A program made the translations under genes and the position numbers. Below are positions 48,642-59,220 of a stretch of DNA of 64,000 bases, in pieces. Every line of letters begins with the position of its first letter. Position 1 is the first letter of the stretch. The notes under the pieces are model-generated. The model did not search any database, was not told where the DNA came from, and saw nothing but the letters and a program-made list of their open reading frames with translations. Source of the stretch: Gymnogyps californianus (taxonomy: Eukaryota > Chordata > Aves > Accipitriformes > Cathartidae); assembly GCF_018139145.2 (NCBI RefSeq), contig NC_059471.1, positions 46,175,845-46,239,844 on the forward strand, in the 5' to 3' direction.

Positions 48642-51092
48642 TATTCTATTTCCTGAGCCACTTAAGCTGCACCAGAGAAATACACCCTCTTCAGTTTATC
48701 TGTCACAAGGAGTACCTTTCCTGGATAATATTTGGTCAATGGCTTCTACACGATGCTTTCCAGTGGCTTGTGATGTGTTTGTACCCTTGCAAAGAGCTAA
48801 GATCGAATGACAGAACTGTTCCATGCTGGAAAACCCAGTTTCCCTTGGGCTGTCCAGATTTCCTCAGAAGCCAACAGATTCCTGATTAAGAGGATCTGAG
48901 TTTTCCTCAGCTTCAGTATGCCTACGTTTAGTCCAATATTCACCTCTCAACATTTGTTTTGGCGGTGTTACAGCCTGACTTGCCATGGCATTACCACGTA
49001 GTATGGTCTTTTCATAAACTATACAGTAAATTCAGATTTCGTCTTCAATAAGGGGAAATCTGTTCAGTGATTTTATGCAAATATCAGCTTCTGATACAAA
49101 ACTTTAGCTTTCCTAAAAGTTTTCTTGACATTTACAGGGCTGCTGGTCTACTCAGTAGTGTAAGATAATTCATTTTCTTTGCTGGCTTGCCAGTAATCTC
49201 ATGATTTCCCCATCAGCATCTGCACATCAGCACCATGGAATATATCTTTATAGTCTGTTAAAATTCCTAACAGGGCCCAAAATGGTTATACTCTTTTCTC
49301 TCTCAGTTTTGTTTTGCAGTCAAATATGTGATGCCAAGCAATGAATAGAAGACCTACTATAATTTCCAGAAATGTTTTGTTGTGTATTCCTCAACAACTT
49401 ATGTTTGCCTGTTGGTACCATCATAGTTGCACAGTATATCCCTAGTAATTTCATTTCTCAGGTCAAACACCGCTTATGTCCTTGTACATTCGCACAGCAC
49501 CACTGGATGCCCCTGCCTGGTCGGCACATACATGCCTGACTCAGCTTTGTTTGCTTCTTAATTACACTTTCTTCCTTGCTGTGAGTCTCACTAGCCCCTC
49601 GTCCATATGTTTCATATACCACGTGCTGGATTATAACGTAACGGGCCTACTTATTTCTGTAAGAAAACTACGCCCTTTTCAGAGATGCTGCAGGCACAGG
49701 GAGCACTCCAGCTAAATACAGTATGGTGTGCCTTCTTGGTGCCTCCTCCAAAGTCTTCTGTAACTTGTGTGCCTCTTCCCAAGATCTTTGCAAACTGCTC
49801 CTGCCTTTTTCCTGCCTATACCTTCAATGAGTAACAGCATAATGACAATGAATTGTTCTTGACAGTAATAATTCTTAATCAGTGATGCTAAGTGACTTCT
49901 CACTGTATATGACTGGAAATAGATTTTTTTCCCCACAGTATTTTGGGGCATGGAGACGTTGATTTTTATTGAGATTCTTATAAGATTTTTGGCTTGGGCT
50001 TTGCAGCTACCTGTTTAATCAGTGGGTTAACCTGAATGAGGAGAGAAAGCTTCTAGCTCTCACATAAGAGCTTTCCTCAAAGGAACTGGTATCTTTATGT
50101 CCATTTTACAAGCAGGATGCAAGAGAAGAGCGGCAAAAAGACCAGATTTCACCTGTTTGATCAACACAAAATGTGGGTAAGAAAGATTTGTATTACCCAC
50201 ATCAGATTTTGTAATACCTGCTCTGCCACTGAAGCAGGAGTGTCACCTCGCCGTTCAGTGGAAGTACTGTGGTAACAATCCAGGTTTTGAGAGCTGTACT
50301 GCAGTCATCTGCCCCCAAGATAAAATCACTTTTTTAGGTGTGGGTGGCTCTGTTCAAAGAACAGTGTCTACTTTTGATCAGCAATGGGGACTTCTGTCTG
50401 AGTTCAGCATTTGAACTTATCCCGGCAATCAGCTTTGAGATTACAAATGTTTTTCCATGTAAATCACAGCTAGACTGTAGTGGTTTTTTCCTGACATTTT
50501 CCTCATTTGCTCCCACTTTTAAAAACCTTTGGTATTTAGACAGACTACATATGTCAGCCAGAGCTGTATGCCATGGACAGAAATGACAACAGGAAAGAAA
50601 TAGATTGGTCTCAAGGCACTGAGTCAAAATTAAAAGCCAATTTATTTAATTAAAATTACACAGATGACAAAGAAAATCTTCAAAGTATTAAAATGAGAAA
50701 TAGAATGGGTAATAAAAAAGCAAATGCAAAACAGTATGTGAAACCGATAATCTCATCTACTCCAAGGATGCTGATGAGTCTCAGGGATATCCAGGTCCCC
50801 ACAGTCTCAGTAAGACTTGCTCAAATATTGCTGGCAATTCCTACATCCCCTCTGTGACTCCATTTCCAGCCCCAGGTGCTGGTTTCTCTGCTGGTAGGTA
50901 TTCTTGATTGTGGCTTGACTTCCTGCTGTGCAGCTTCCCTAGTTAAAAACAGATGCAATTTATCAGCTGAGCAGCTCCACCCCAACAGTAGGTCATGGTA
51001 GGTACAGTTGATAAACAGAACAAGCAGACCTCTGTGTTTCTTCTCCTGGTGCTCCCAGTGCAGCCCTGAGCTGCACAGCCACCCACCTCATC
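48642..51092. other. Non-coding DNA, nothing recognised
   Basis: No exon or repeat was recognised in this interval. Open frames of 64-97 codons overlap on both strands and have no domain. Confidence 0.65.
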
Positions 51093-51138
51093 CTGCTCTG
51101 CTCTGCTCTGCTCTGCTCTGCTCTGCTCTGCTCTGCTC
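51093..51138 (+). repeat. (CTGCT)n pentanucleotide microsatellite
   Basis: About nine uninterrupted copies of CTGCT (46 bases). Because five is not a multiple of three, all frames read a 5-residue repeat. The Ser-Arg-Ala-Glu-Gln frames on the minus strand are artefacts of this tract. Confidence 0.97.
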
Positions 51139-51998
51139 CAGAGGAGGGCTGTCCTCCCTTGCATGCATTTTAGTCCTTGAAGTAAGGGCAGATTTAATAC
51201 TGGTATGACTGGAAGAGCTATACATTTGCATGGCACACACTTTGGAGGAGCCATGTGTTTGCATGGTGCATACCTCCCTGGCTGGCTCCATGGGGAGACA
51301 GGGCAGGGACCTCCTCCAAAGCAGTCCTGGCAGAGACACATCTGGATTACCTCACATGGAGGGGTGAGGAGATACTCTCTTGGGCATACCCGGGCATGGT
51401 CTCCTCAGCATTTGTGGGAGATTTCTTCTTCATACAAGCCCACTGTCCCTCAGCAGCCTGTTCTTTGCACACAAGCACAAAGCCTCAAATAAGCCACAGC
51501 TTGCCCAGTGCCATCCCAGCAACTCTGACATCAGCGCTGAATACTGTGGCTGTCTGAAACACCATCATCCAAAGACAGGTTGTGAGATGTCAGTCCATAG
51601 TTAAAAAACCTTCTCCATAGTGAAATGGGACAGCAAGTGGAAGAGAGAGAGTAGTAGCTATAAAAAGGTCAACAGAGTTTCTCTTTGGTTGCTATCTCAG
51701 ATATAGCCTCAATAGTTGGTCATAATAATAAAGGAAGTCATAGCTACATTATTTATGAAAATTTAAAAATAATCAAAACCCCTAGATAAATGTGCAAGCA
51801 GAAAAACAAAATTCACGTGTCTCCCTCAGCTCAGACTCCTGAGGGCTTCATAGACACTTTACCACAAAGACTCTTTGTGGTAGTTCAGTAATACATATAC
51901 CACTAAAGTCAGATGACAATACAAATGGCTGGTAAAGGGCTTAATTCGATTTCTGACAAAACTGATGGAAGTAACCCAAAAATGTCTAATTTTCTCCG
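51139..51998. other. Non-coding DNA
   Basis: No gene. TTTGCATGG recurs in near-identical context at about 51224 and 51258 (ATTTGCATGGCACACAC, GTTTGCATGGTGCATAC), a 34-base imperfect duplication; the first copy contains the octamer ATTTGCAT. No other structure is seen. Confidence 0.6.
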
Positions 51999-52028
51999 CC
52001 CCCCCCCCCCCCCCCCCCCCCCCCCCCC
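51999..52028 (+). repeat. Poly(C) tract, C30
   Basis: Thirty uninterrupted C residues followed by pyrimidine-rich TTCTCTTTTCC. The minus strand is therefore G30. It creates the glycine- and proline-rich artefact frames in this area. Length is likely polymorphic and may be misassembled. Confidence 0.97.
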
Positions 52029-53512
52029 TTCTCTTTTCCTTCTGTATCCTTCCCTGACAACCTCTTTGTTTCTGTCTTTTACAGGGATGCAATCTGCTTC
52101 CTTTTAGGGTTTTTTTCCTCTGCTCACTTCCCTCCCACTTTTCATACCCTTTTAATTTTTTCTCCCTTAATATTTCTCTCCCTCTTCCTACCTGATGCGT
52201 GTACACACGCACACGACCAGACACTCAGAGTCCTCTTGACATTTCCTTTCCTTCCCTCTCATCCCTTGTTTTTCCCACCAGATGGACAAGCCAAAAATGC
52301 CACAAGAACAGCTTGTTCTCATGATATGCAAATACTACCAAAGCAGCCACAGTCACTGTATTTTCACCAAGAAAGACCCAGAAGATGGGTCTTTTTCCAC
52401 CGACCACAGAGGTTTCTGCTCCCTTAAAATTCACAGTGCTCTCCTGCTTCCTCCTCTGTCACTCAAAGTAGGACAGCTGCTTCCTGGCTGGATGAAGACA
52501 AGTTTCAGAGTACGATTCCCAGATGCATACGTCCAGGGCACAAGTGCAGGTCTGCACTCTGTTTTTTCACCAAATGAGGTTAAAAAACAGTGATCCAGCA
52601 AATGTTCAGCTAATCATACTAAGTATCTCATAAACATGGAACAAGACAGCACCTGTCACAAAGCATTTATAATCTGAATTAATCTAAGTAGAAGACAAGA
52701 CACACAATGGATACAGATAGAAAGGGGCAGTCAAAGGGAGCAGTGAGACATTATTTGTCATCATGATGGGACCCAGGCTCCACACATCTGCACTATAAAC
52801 AGTGTTAGAGAGACTGCATGCTAAACTCCTTGACAAAATGAATTTTTCTATGATAGTTCTTATTTTTATAGAAGACACAGAACATTAACAAAGAAAAAGA
52901 AAATAGTCCATTAAACTCTTTTCTGGGAGCTCTCCTTCACCCAGGGAGCTCCTTCCTTTCCGACTGCAAAATCTGCAGACCTCGTACCTGTGGGACAGAG
53001 CTGAGCAACTTTTAGTTGAGTGCATGTATGTCTTCAAGATTTGTCTTTAACATGGGAGAGATATTTGTTGATGCCTTTCTTTTTTTGGAATACACATTTT
53101 AAGTCAGATTTTCAAATCCGTTGCCCACATCCTATATTTGGGCAACTCTATTCCAGTTCTGACTTGTAGGTGAACAGATATACGTTTGGCACCTCTGTTT
53201 ACAGCACAAAGTCTATAGTTTAGGTTACCTTTCAAATAGATCTGGCTGTTCAATCCTCCAAACAAATGTGCAGTGAGACAACCTCATGGCCTGGCACAGC
53301 CCCCCTGAAAGTAGCCTCCCATTAAAACATGGAAATCTAATTTGCCAAGTGCCCTCCTTTACTGTGTCTGGGGACACAATAAACTTCATACTGGGTCCAG
53401 TCTGGTCAGCTTTCAAACTTAAATAATTGTCAGTAGGAAGTCATGCAATTTTTCTCAGAATTCTTCCCAGACTGGAGTGACTCCACTTGCCTGTCCAGAC
53501 ACAAGTGAAGCC
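52029..53512. other. Non-coding DNA
   Basis: No exon or repeat recognised. A 103-codon frame (52282-52593, plus) shows no domain and overlaps a minus-strand frame. Confidence 0.6.
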
Positions 53513-53611
53513 AGAATCATACAACCAGGGAACAATTTAGGTTGCAAGGGACCGCTGGGGGTCACCAAGTCCATATTGCACTCAAAGAGGGGCCCACTTT
53601 GAAGTTAGAGC
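53513..53611 (-). mobile_element. CR1 LINE 3' fragment, inverted and diverged
   Basis: Read on the plus strand, AGAATCATACAACCAGGG, TTAGGTTGCAAGGGACC, GGGGGTCACCAAGTCC and CTCAAAGAGGGGCCCACTTT match the reverse complement of a CR1 3' end (consensus order AGAATCATAGAA..., GGTTGGAAGGGACC, GTCATCTAGTCCAACC, CTCAAAGCAGGGCC). It is about 100 bp, 5'-truncated, more diverged than the copy at 18739, and non-coding. Confidence 0.78.
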
Positions 53612-55663
53612 CTAAAAGCTGATGTGCAATGAATAGTACAGGAAGCTACAAGACAGACAGAGGTGGAAAAGTATCATCACTGCTGGTGGATCCAACCAGA
53701 AGGAGGTTGAACTGCAGTGGATGGCAAAGGCAGCAAAGAATTAGAGGCAAAAGGGTGCAGACATGGCAGCACACTCATTTTCCTACAAGCCAGATGTTTG
53801 TCCTCTCCAGCACCAGAAGTGAAGCTGCCTGAATGTACTTCTGATGCTGACACTTCTCTAATTTTGCCAGAAAACACTGGTAGGCTGTAATATCAGGCAG
53901 AAGAGGAAGGAGGGAGAAGGGGAAGTACTGAAAATAGACTTATTCCATGAACTTTCATTTCAGTAGATGAGGACTAAGAAGCACAATAACTGCCACATGC
54001 ATTGGAGCTTTATCCATCACTCGCATGTGTCAGTTGCTAAGGGGTATTGGAGGCTTTTGGGGTTGTCTGGAGTTTTCTTCCATCCTTCTGGGATGGAAGG
54101 AAGTGACACAACACCGGGAGCTAGGGTAGAAAGAGGCAGGAGGACGGGGATTTGTGAAGTCACACTGAACAGGCCTTGGCAGCTGGTCCTAGAGACTTAC
54201 ACATTCCAGAAACATCCTGACCCTGGAGCCAAGTACACTTGCCATTGGATATAAATTCCCACTGAGCAGGCAAGACTCTGAGTCATCCCTCCACTTATTT
54301 CTGGGCAGTGAATCATTCTGGATTTGAGCAAATCCTGTTTTGTAATTCTGTAATCTCACCCCTAGATGTTAAATCTGGCCACTGCCCTGCCAATGACGTT
54401 TGGAAGAACCTGCTTCTGCTCTTTCCCAAGCCCAAAGTTGCAGGTGAAAGGAGAGAGAAGACCTACCCATCATCCCAGGACTTTCATCTCCTCCTGCCTA
54501 CCTGTAAAGTCAGCACTGAGCCAGGAGGGAAGGGAGGCATCTCTCTGGCAGCAGCCCTGAATGACTGCACTTCTCCAGGAGGTAAGAATTTGCAGAAGGC
54601 AGTCATGCTGGGATGTCCCTTCCCACTCTCTGAAGGTTAGAGTTTCTCTGTCACATCAAGACTGACTCCAGGAGGAGCCAAAATAACATTACATGTAGTG
54701 AAATAATTGATACTCCGCATAAGGCAGAGTGCCACTGTGCCAGGACAGCTCTAATTAGACCATTCTGCTACTGGCTTTGGAATTAATCATTTGGTTTACT
54801 GGAAAGGCCTAAATTAAAAGGTGCTTTTTACAGCTCTTTCTAAAAACTGCCCATGTAGGAAACAGCATGATACTAGGGAAGAAGGAGACCAAGCTGCGGG
54901 AAGGAAGAGTGTGAAGCAGGCACTAGGAAATCACTCTGTGCACATGGCTGAAAAAAAAATCTAGCTGCTGCGGGAAGAACTCTGAAAATTCTTGTTTTTA
55001 AAGAGAAGCCATTTTTGCTCAACTAGAACATGGTCCTCATATTATTACCCAGCATGCAGCTCATAAGAAAAAAAAAGCTTTGAGTTTCAAAGTATTTCTT
55101 CAGGGGAGATCAAAACGCTCTGGGAAGAAAGGGGAGCACATAAAAGAGCACAGCAAAGCTTCTGAACTTACAGTTCCAGTTACGTTTTGTGTCAGCAAAT
55201 AATTTGCTTAAACTGCAGACTGTCACAAACAGAGAACAAGTAAATGATTTATGCTGTACGTAAAACTGCAAAAGCATCACTCAAGTCCTCTGTCTTCTAC
55301 TAATGTAAATACATAAATTTCACAGGTGGCTTCTGTCTAAAGAATCTATGGCATCCTTTGCTATCTGTGTTCTGCAAGGGAAGAATATAGCATACTAGTT
55401 ATGAAGCGCAATAACACCATAAAAAATGGGAAATGATGCAAGGGCAACGAAGGAAATGGAATATGTTTTCACAGTGAGCTCAGGCTGTCATAACACCACA
55501 GTTCAGGTTACAGAGAGATATGCATTTAAAGCAAGAATAAAAAGCTTCTTCGTAAGTCTGTGCATGAACTTAATCACAAAATTTTGGGAGAAAAAAACTT
55601 CAGGAAATGGAACTTTTCAAACTTTTTAAAAAAAGTCTTCAAAAGCTATTTATTAATCCTTGC
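53612..55663. other. Non-coding DNA with a homeodomain-motif-rich stretch
   Basis: No gene recognised. Between 54700 and 54840 there are TAATTAG, AATTAATCATTT and AAATTAAAA words, which suit homeodomain or POU factors but are common in AT-rich DNA. A 110-codon frame at 54308-54640 has no domain. Confidence 0.55.
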
Positions 55664-55691
55664 AGAAGGAATATTTTAAAATATTCCTTCT
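55664..55691. repeat. Perfect 28-bp palindrome without spacer
   Basis: AGAAGGAATATTTT is followed immediately by its exact reverse complement, centred between 55677 and 55678. The arms stop at 14 bp (C at 55663 against T at 55692). The centre TATTTTAAAATA resembles an extended MEF2-like AT core and the arms carry GGAAT. A perfect uninterrupted palindrome of this length is rare by chance in 64 kb. It could be the relic of a small inverted duplication or a dimeric binding site. Confidence 0.95.
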
Positions 55692-56209
55692 TGTCATGGT
55701 TGGCTTTGCTTTTTGTGTCCTAGCTACCAAAATTTGCATTCTTGGGCATCTCCTGTCATAACATCCCAGATGAGGGTGGCTTTTAAATCATATACAAAAA
55801 GAAGTTATTATTAATCACAAGCTGACTAATGTTTACCAATAAAAATGAGTTCTTTCTTCGGTTCTCTCCGCCACTTTCTTTGGCCATGCTTCAGGGAACT
55901 GCTGCCTGCAAGGTGAGCTGCGAGCTACATATTGCTAATGTCTGAACTTTTGGCTTTACCTCTTCCTTTTTCCCTCTAACTGTTTCTATTTCAGTCCTGA
56001 TAAGTGGAATGAAACAAGAGCTTCAAAGTCTGGCCCAAAGGCCAGCACTCCACTTTTTAGCCGTCTGTGAAACATTTCCTATTTTAAATACCTGTATTGG
56101 CCTTATCACTCCAGTGTCATAATCTTATTGAAGAATTTCAACTTTATCTACAGAGATATACCCCTGCTATTATCCACCTGGGAACTCAGAGGAGGGCTTA
56201 AAAATTGTG
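55692..56209. other. Non-coding DNA
   Basis: Nothing recognised in this interval. Confidence 0.6.
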
Positions 56210-56400
56210 GCTTGCTCAATTTCAGGATGCACGTTTGACCCAGGAACCAAGCATCCCCACGCCCTGCGGCATGGCAGGAGGGCAGAGCAGCACGAGTGCC
56301 CTGGTGTCACGCTGCCGGATGCGGTTGACCCTCTGCTGGCAGCTAAACTCTTTGTACGAGAGCGTGGTCAGGAGAGGAGGGACACCCTAGCAACTCCAAA
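56210..56400. promoter_or_regulatory. CpG-enriched patch, candidate regulatory element or exon
   Basis: Ten CpG dinucleotides occur in about 190 bp, against a background with very few. The stretch starts after TTGCTCAATTTCAG (a possible splice acceptor ending at 56224) and ends with CCCTAGCAACTCC, a half X-box in reverse (GTTGCTAGGG). A 113-codon frame (56207-56548, plus) crosses it but has no recognisable domain. It could be a small CpG-rich enhancer, an exon, or GC-rich repeat debris. Confidence 0.25.
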
Positions 56401-58800
56401 GGTTTCCAGCTGCAACTTTGCAAATGGCTGTAACTTCAAGCAGCAATTACAGCCAAGCTCAGGGATGCAGCGTGTCTACACAGCGGAGAAAGGAAAGGCT
56501 GGCTACTATCTCTGCTCTCTGCTTGGACCCTCACTCTTTGTTTCTTGAACCTAACGTAAGATCTGTCCCCGTAAGATACAAGAGTTTGTAGGCCACAAGC
56601 TGCATCACAAAAAGGAGCCAACATTGGCCCTTTCTGCTTGGTATCTCCTTTCTAAAATGGGAATGCTTGGATTAAAGTGTTTTCCATGGTGCTTTGATGC
56701 CTACATATCCACATCTATGTAGAAATGTTTATTTGACAAATGGAAAAAAACAGGAATAGAAAAATTGAAAATGTCCTTTTCTGAGTTTTTGGCAAAGTTA
56801 TGCAAAAGCTTTTCATGACGAATAACAGCAGCCAGGAGTAAAAGATAAAACGAGCTCAGAGGAGGGAAAAACAAAAGATTAGATAACTGATATTCAGTTT
56901 CCCATTTTCCTCCACAGTCACAGAACAAGAAAGAGCTCAATTTTTCTGAAAGACAGGAAAAGATGTAACGTAGTTTGGCAGGTCAAGAATTAAAGATTGT
57001 GGCAGTGTGGTTGGACGTACTAGAAGATACCTTGGAGTTTTCTGACGTAGTGATAGTTTTCTGCATGTGACATATCCATGGGTAAATACACACATGCTGT
57101 GTGTACAGATATAACAGCATGAAATTCTAATACCAGGTACATAAATAATTGTGTGTGATTGCACTGAAGAAGAAGAAAATAAAGGTCAGATAAAGTGGAT
57201 GACTATTGTCTATCCATGTACACGCTGAGAAAATTTCCTGCCACATACCATAGCACTTTACCTTCCTTCAAGGTCACTAGGAACCTTGTGGTGGTTTCAC
57301 TTCCTGATCCTATTCTTATGTACCCAGATTTTAACCTCACTCTTGTGCTTTCAATGTGGCTGGAGACTGCCATGGAAGGGAAAGCAAAACAAAGTGAAAA
57401 TGAGGTGAAGCTGACACTATGTAAAGGTGTCTGACAAATCTCCCAGAATATTACAAACATTCCCAGTGCCCAAGGCATACCAGCCTCCATGGAGTCACAT
57501 CCGCTACAGTATCAACTGTTCTGAATTCAGCCCAATGTATATAAGAATCACTACACATTATTCTATACCAGCACAGCTTTTTCAGTCCTGGGTTTGTTGT
57601 GATTGTAAGAAGTCTACATAATTTATCTTCACTTTTGTGGCTTCAGAATGTTGGAAACTTTGTCTTTGAAAGAGTTGATTTTGAAAGTTGCTGTAAGAAA
57701 TGACTATATCAAAACAGAAAGGAGAACTCATGCCTTTTCCTATTTAATGTTGCAGAACAGATAGTAGCTATGAAAAGTAGGGACCAGAGCTTATTCTTCC
57801 TTCTCTACTCTTTGGATTACTCCTGATTCCCTTATACTGGGGAAATCCTCAGCTGACGCTGCTAGTGCTTTTACTGGGCGCAGGGTGAGAAGTGAGGCTG
57901 GAGCACAGCAGCCATCAGCAATCCTGGCCTTTACCTGCAAGGGCAAATGAAAACTGCTCCACTGTCCTTTACAACATAAAGACATCCAAGAAGAAAAAGT
58001 TGCATGCACTCAGCTCAAAAGAGAGCAGACAGAACAGGAATGCTGTGTTTCCACAAACAGAGACATACTGTTAGCATGCAGAGAGGGCTGCTGGGCTTTG
58101 TAAAAGCATTCTAGCTTCCTCGCCAAGCAGAATATGTTATCCATCTTCCATAAAAGTGTATAAATCTGTTTCAGCCACTCTTCTCTTCTGGGAGTTTTCC
58201 AGATTCCAGTGTCTTGGTGTAAATGACTTTGCACAAAAAGAGCTAAGCTTTGCTTCAGTTATTTTGCACTGTTTTGTGTATATAGTCTTACAATATATCC
58301 GACTGAAATCTTACACTCTTCAGCAGGAGGGGGAAACTTGGCTAAGGCCAAAAATGCAAGAGAACCCAGTACATGAACCACTGAATTCAGTTGTGAAGAA
58401 AATATAATTTGCTTCATTAGATTTCATTCTTGTAGAAGACAAAGAGTTAGGAATCAAATCACTTTTGGGTGTCCTCTGTGAGTACCAGACTAAAAGCAAT
58501 GGTTATTCAGAGCTAAATTTTTGGTATGAAAATATGATGCAGGCAAGTTTAGCCTCAGCTGTGCATATAAAAAGTGCAGAGTGAACAATAATTTGAGTAC
58601 TACATTTCCCTAAAATAATGAAAACAATTTTAATATTAGCACTGAAATCTCTGGCTCCTTATTTTCCCTTTTCATTTTTATGTTTTATTTAAAAGTAGAT
58701 TCAATAATGCACAACCTACTTCAGCAAAGCAGGTTTTGGGGTAGAGAGAGGCTAAGCTTACAAACCAAGTCAGTGAAGAGTTTTCTTGGTCCAGATGACA
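56401..58800. other. Non-coding DNA
   Basis: No exon, RNA gene or mobile element recognised. The sequence returns to AT-rich background with short overlapping chance frames. Confidence 0.6.
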
Positions 58801-59220
58801 GCGCACGAGATGGATCTAAACGCAGTCAAAGACAGTCCTGCCGCTCAGACAGAAACCCTCGAGTGTGTTTTAACCACCCAGTGAGGGCACAGTAGCCATG
58901 GCAACACGAAACTTAGCACAGGCTACGAAATCTGCCCCAGACCTAGGGTGAATGCCAGGGTGGTGTTTAACCCACGCTTAAATTTATCCTGCTGCTTCCA
59001 GATCCTAAACCAGATTATACTTGCCTTGGCTCTGTGCAGACTTTTGACTGCCACGTGCAGCCATTTCTTATGACGTACGTCCAGTTCTCGAAGGGGAAAG
59101 AAAGATGTGTAGCTGCTGCGATGCTCCCTCCACGTGCGCAGGGAGCCCTTGCTTTGCAGGATGCTCAGCAGTATCTCGTCGCCTGATCGTCACTGCTCCG
59201 GCGTGGTAGGTATAAGTGAG
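58801..59220. promoter_or_regulatory. CpG-enriched cluster with several palindromic factor motifs
   Basis: Twenty CpGs lie in 420 bp, the densest cluster outside the 47.5-kb LTR. Within it are a perfect X-box (58892-58905), two CACGTG E-boxes (59052-59057 and 59131-59136), and TGACGTACGT containing the 10-bp palindrome GACGTACGTC (59072-59081), similar to a CRE. It is not long or CpG-dense enough to be a classical CpG island. Enhancer or minor promoter activity is inferred from motif content only. A stop-to-stop frame of about 90 codons on the minus strand crosses part of it without a recognisable domain. Confidence 0.3.
58892..58905 (+). promoter_or_regulatory. Perfect RFX X-box motif
   Basis: GTAGCC-AT-GGCAAC fits the X-box consensus GTNRCC(N0-3)RGYAAC exactly, with a 2-base spacer. 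RFX factors bind such sites, for example in promoters of ciliary genes and in MHC class II genes. Several X-box-like words are expected by chance in a genome, so conservation is needed to give it weight. Confidence 0.35.

Noticed and set aside
50943..51341. Minus-strand frames with repeated Ser-Arg-Ala-Glu-Gln
   Set aside because: They result from the CTGCT pentanucleotide microsatellite, which reads as a five-residue repeat in every frame.
51859..52224. 121-codon minus-strand frame with a glycine run
   Set aside because: The glycine run is the complement of the C30 tract; the rest is low-complexity Lys/Arg/Glu sequence.
58960..59200. About 90-codon stop-to-stop minus-strand frame across the CpG-enriched cluster
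   Set aside because: No methionine near the start, no recognisable domain and no clear splice sites; the length is compatible with chance at this base composition.
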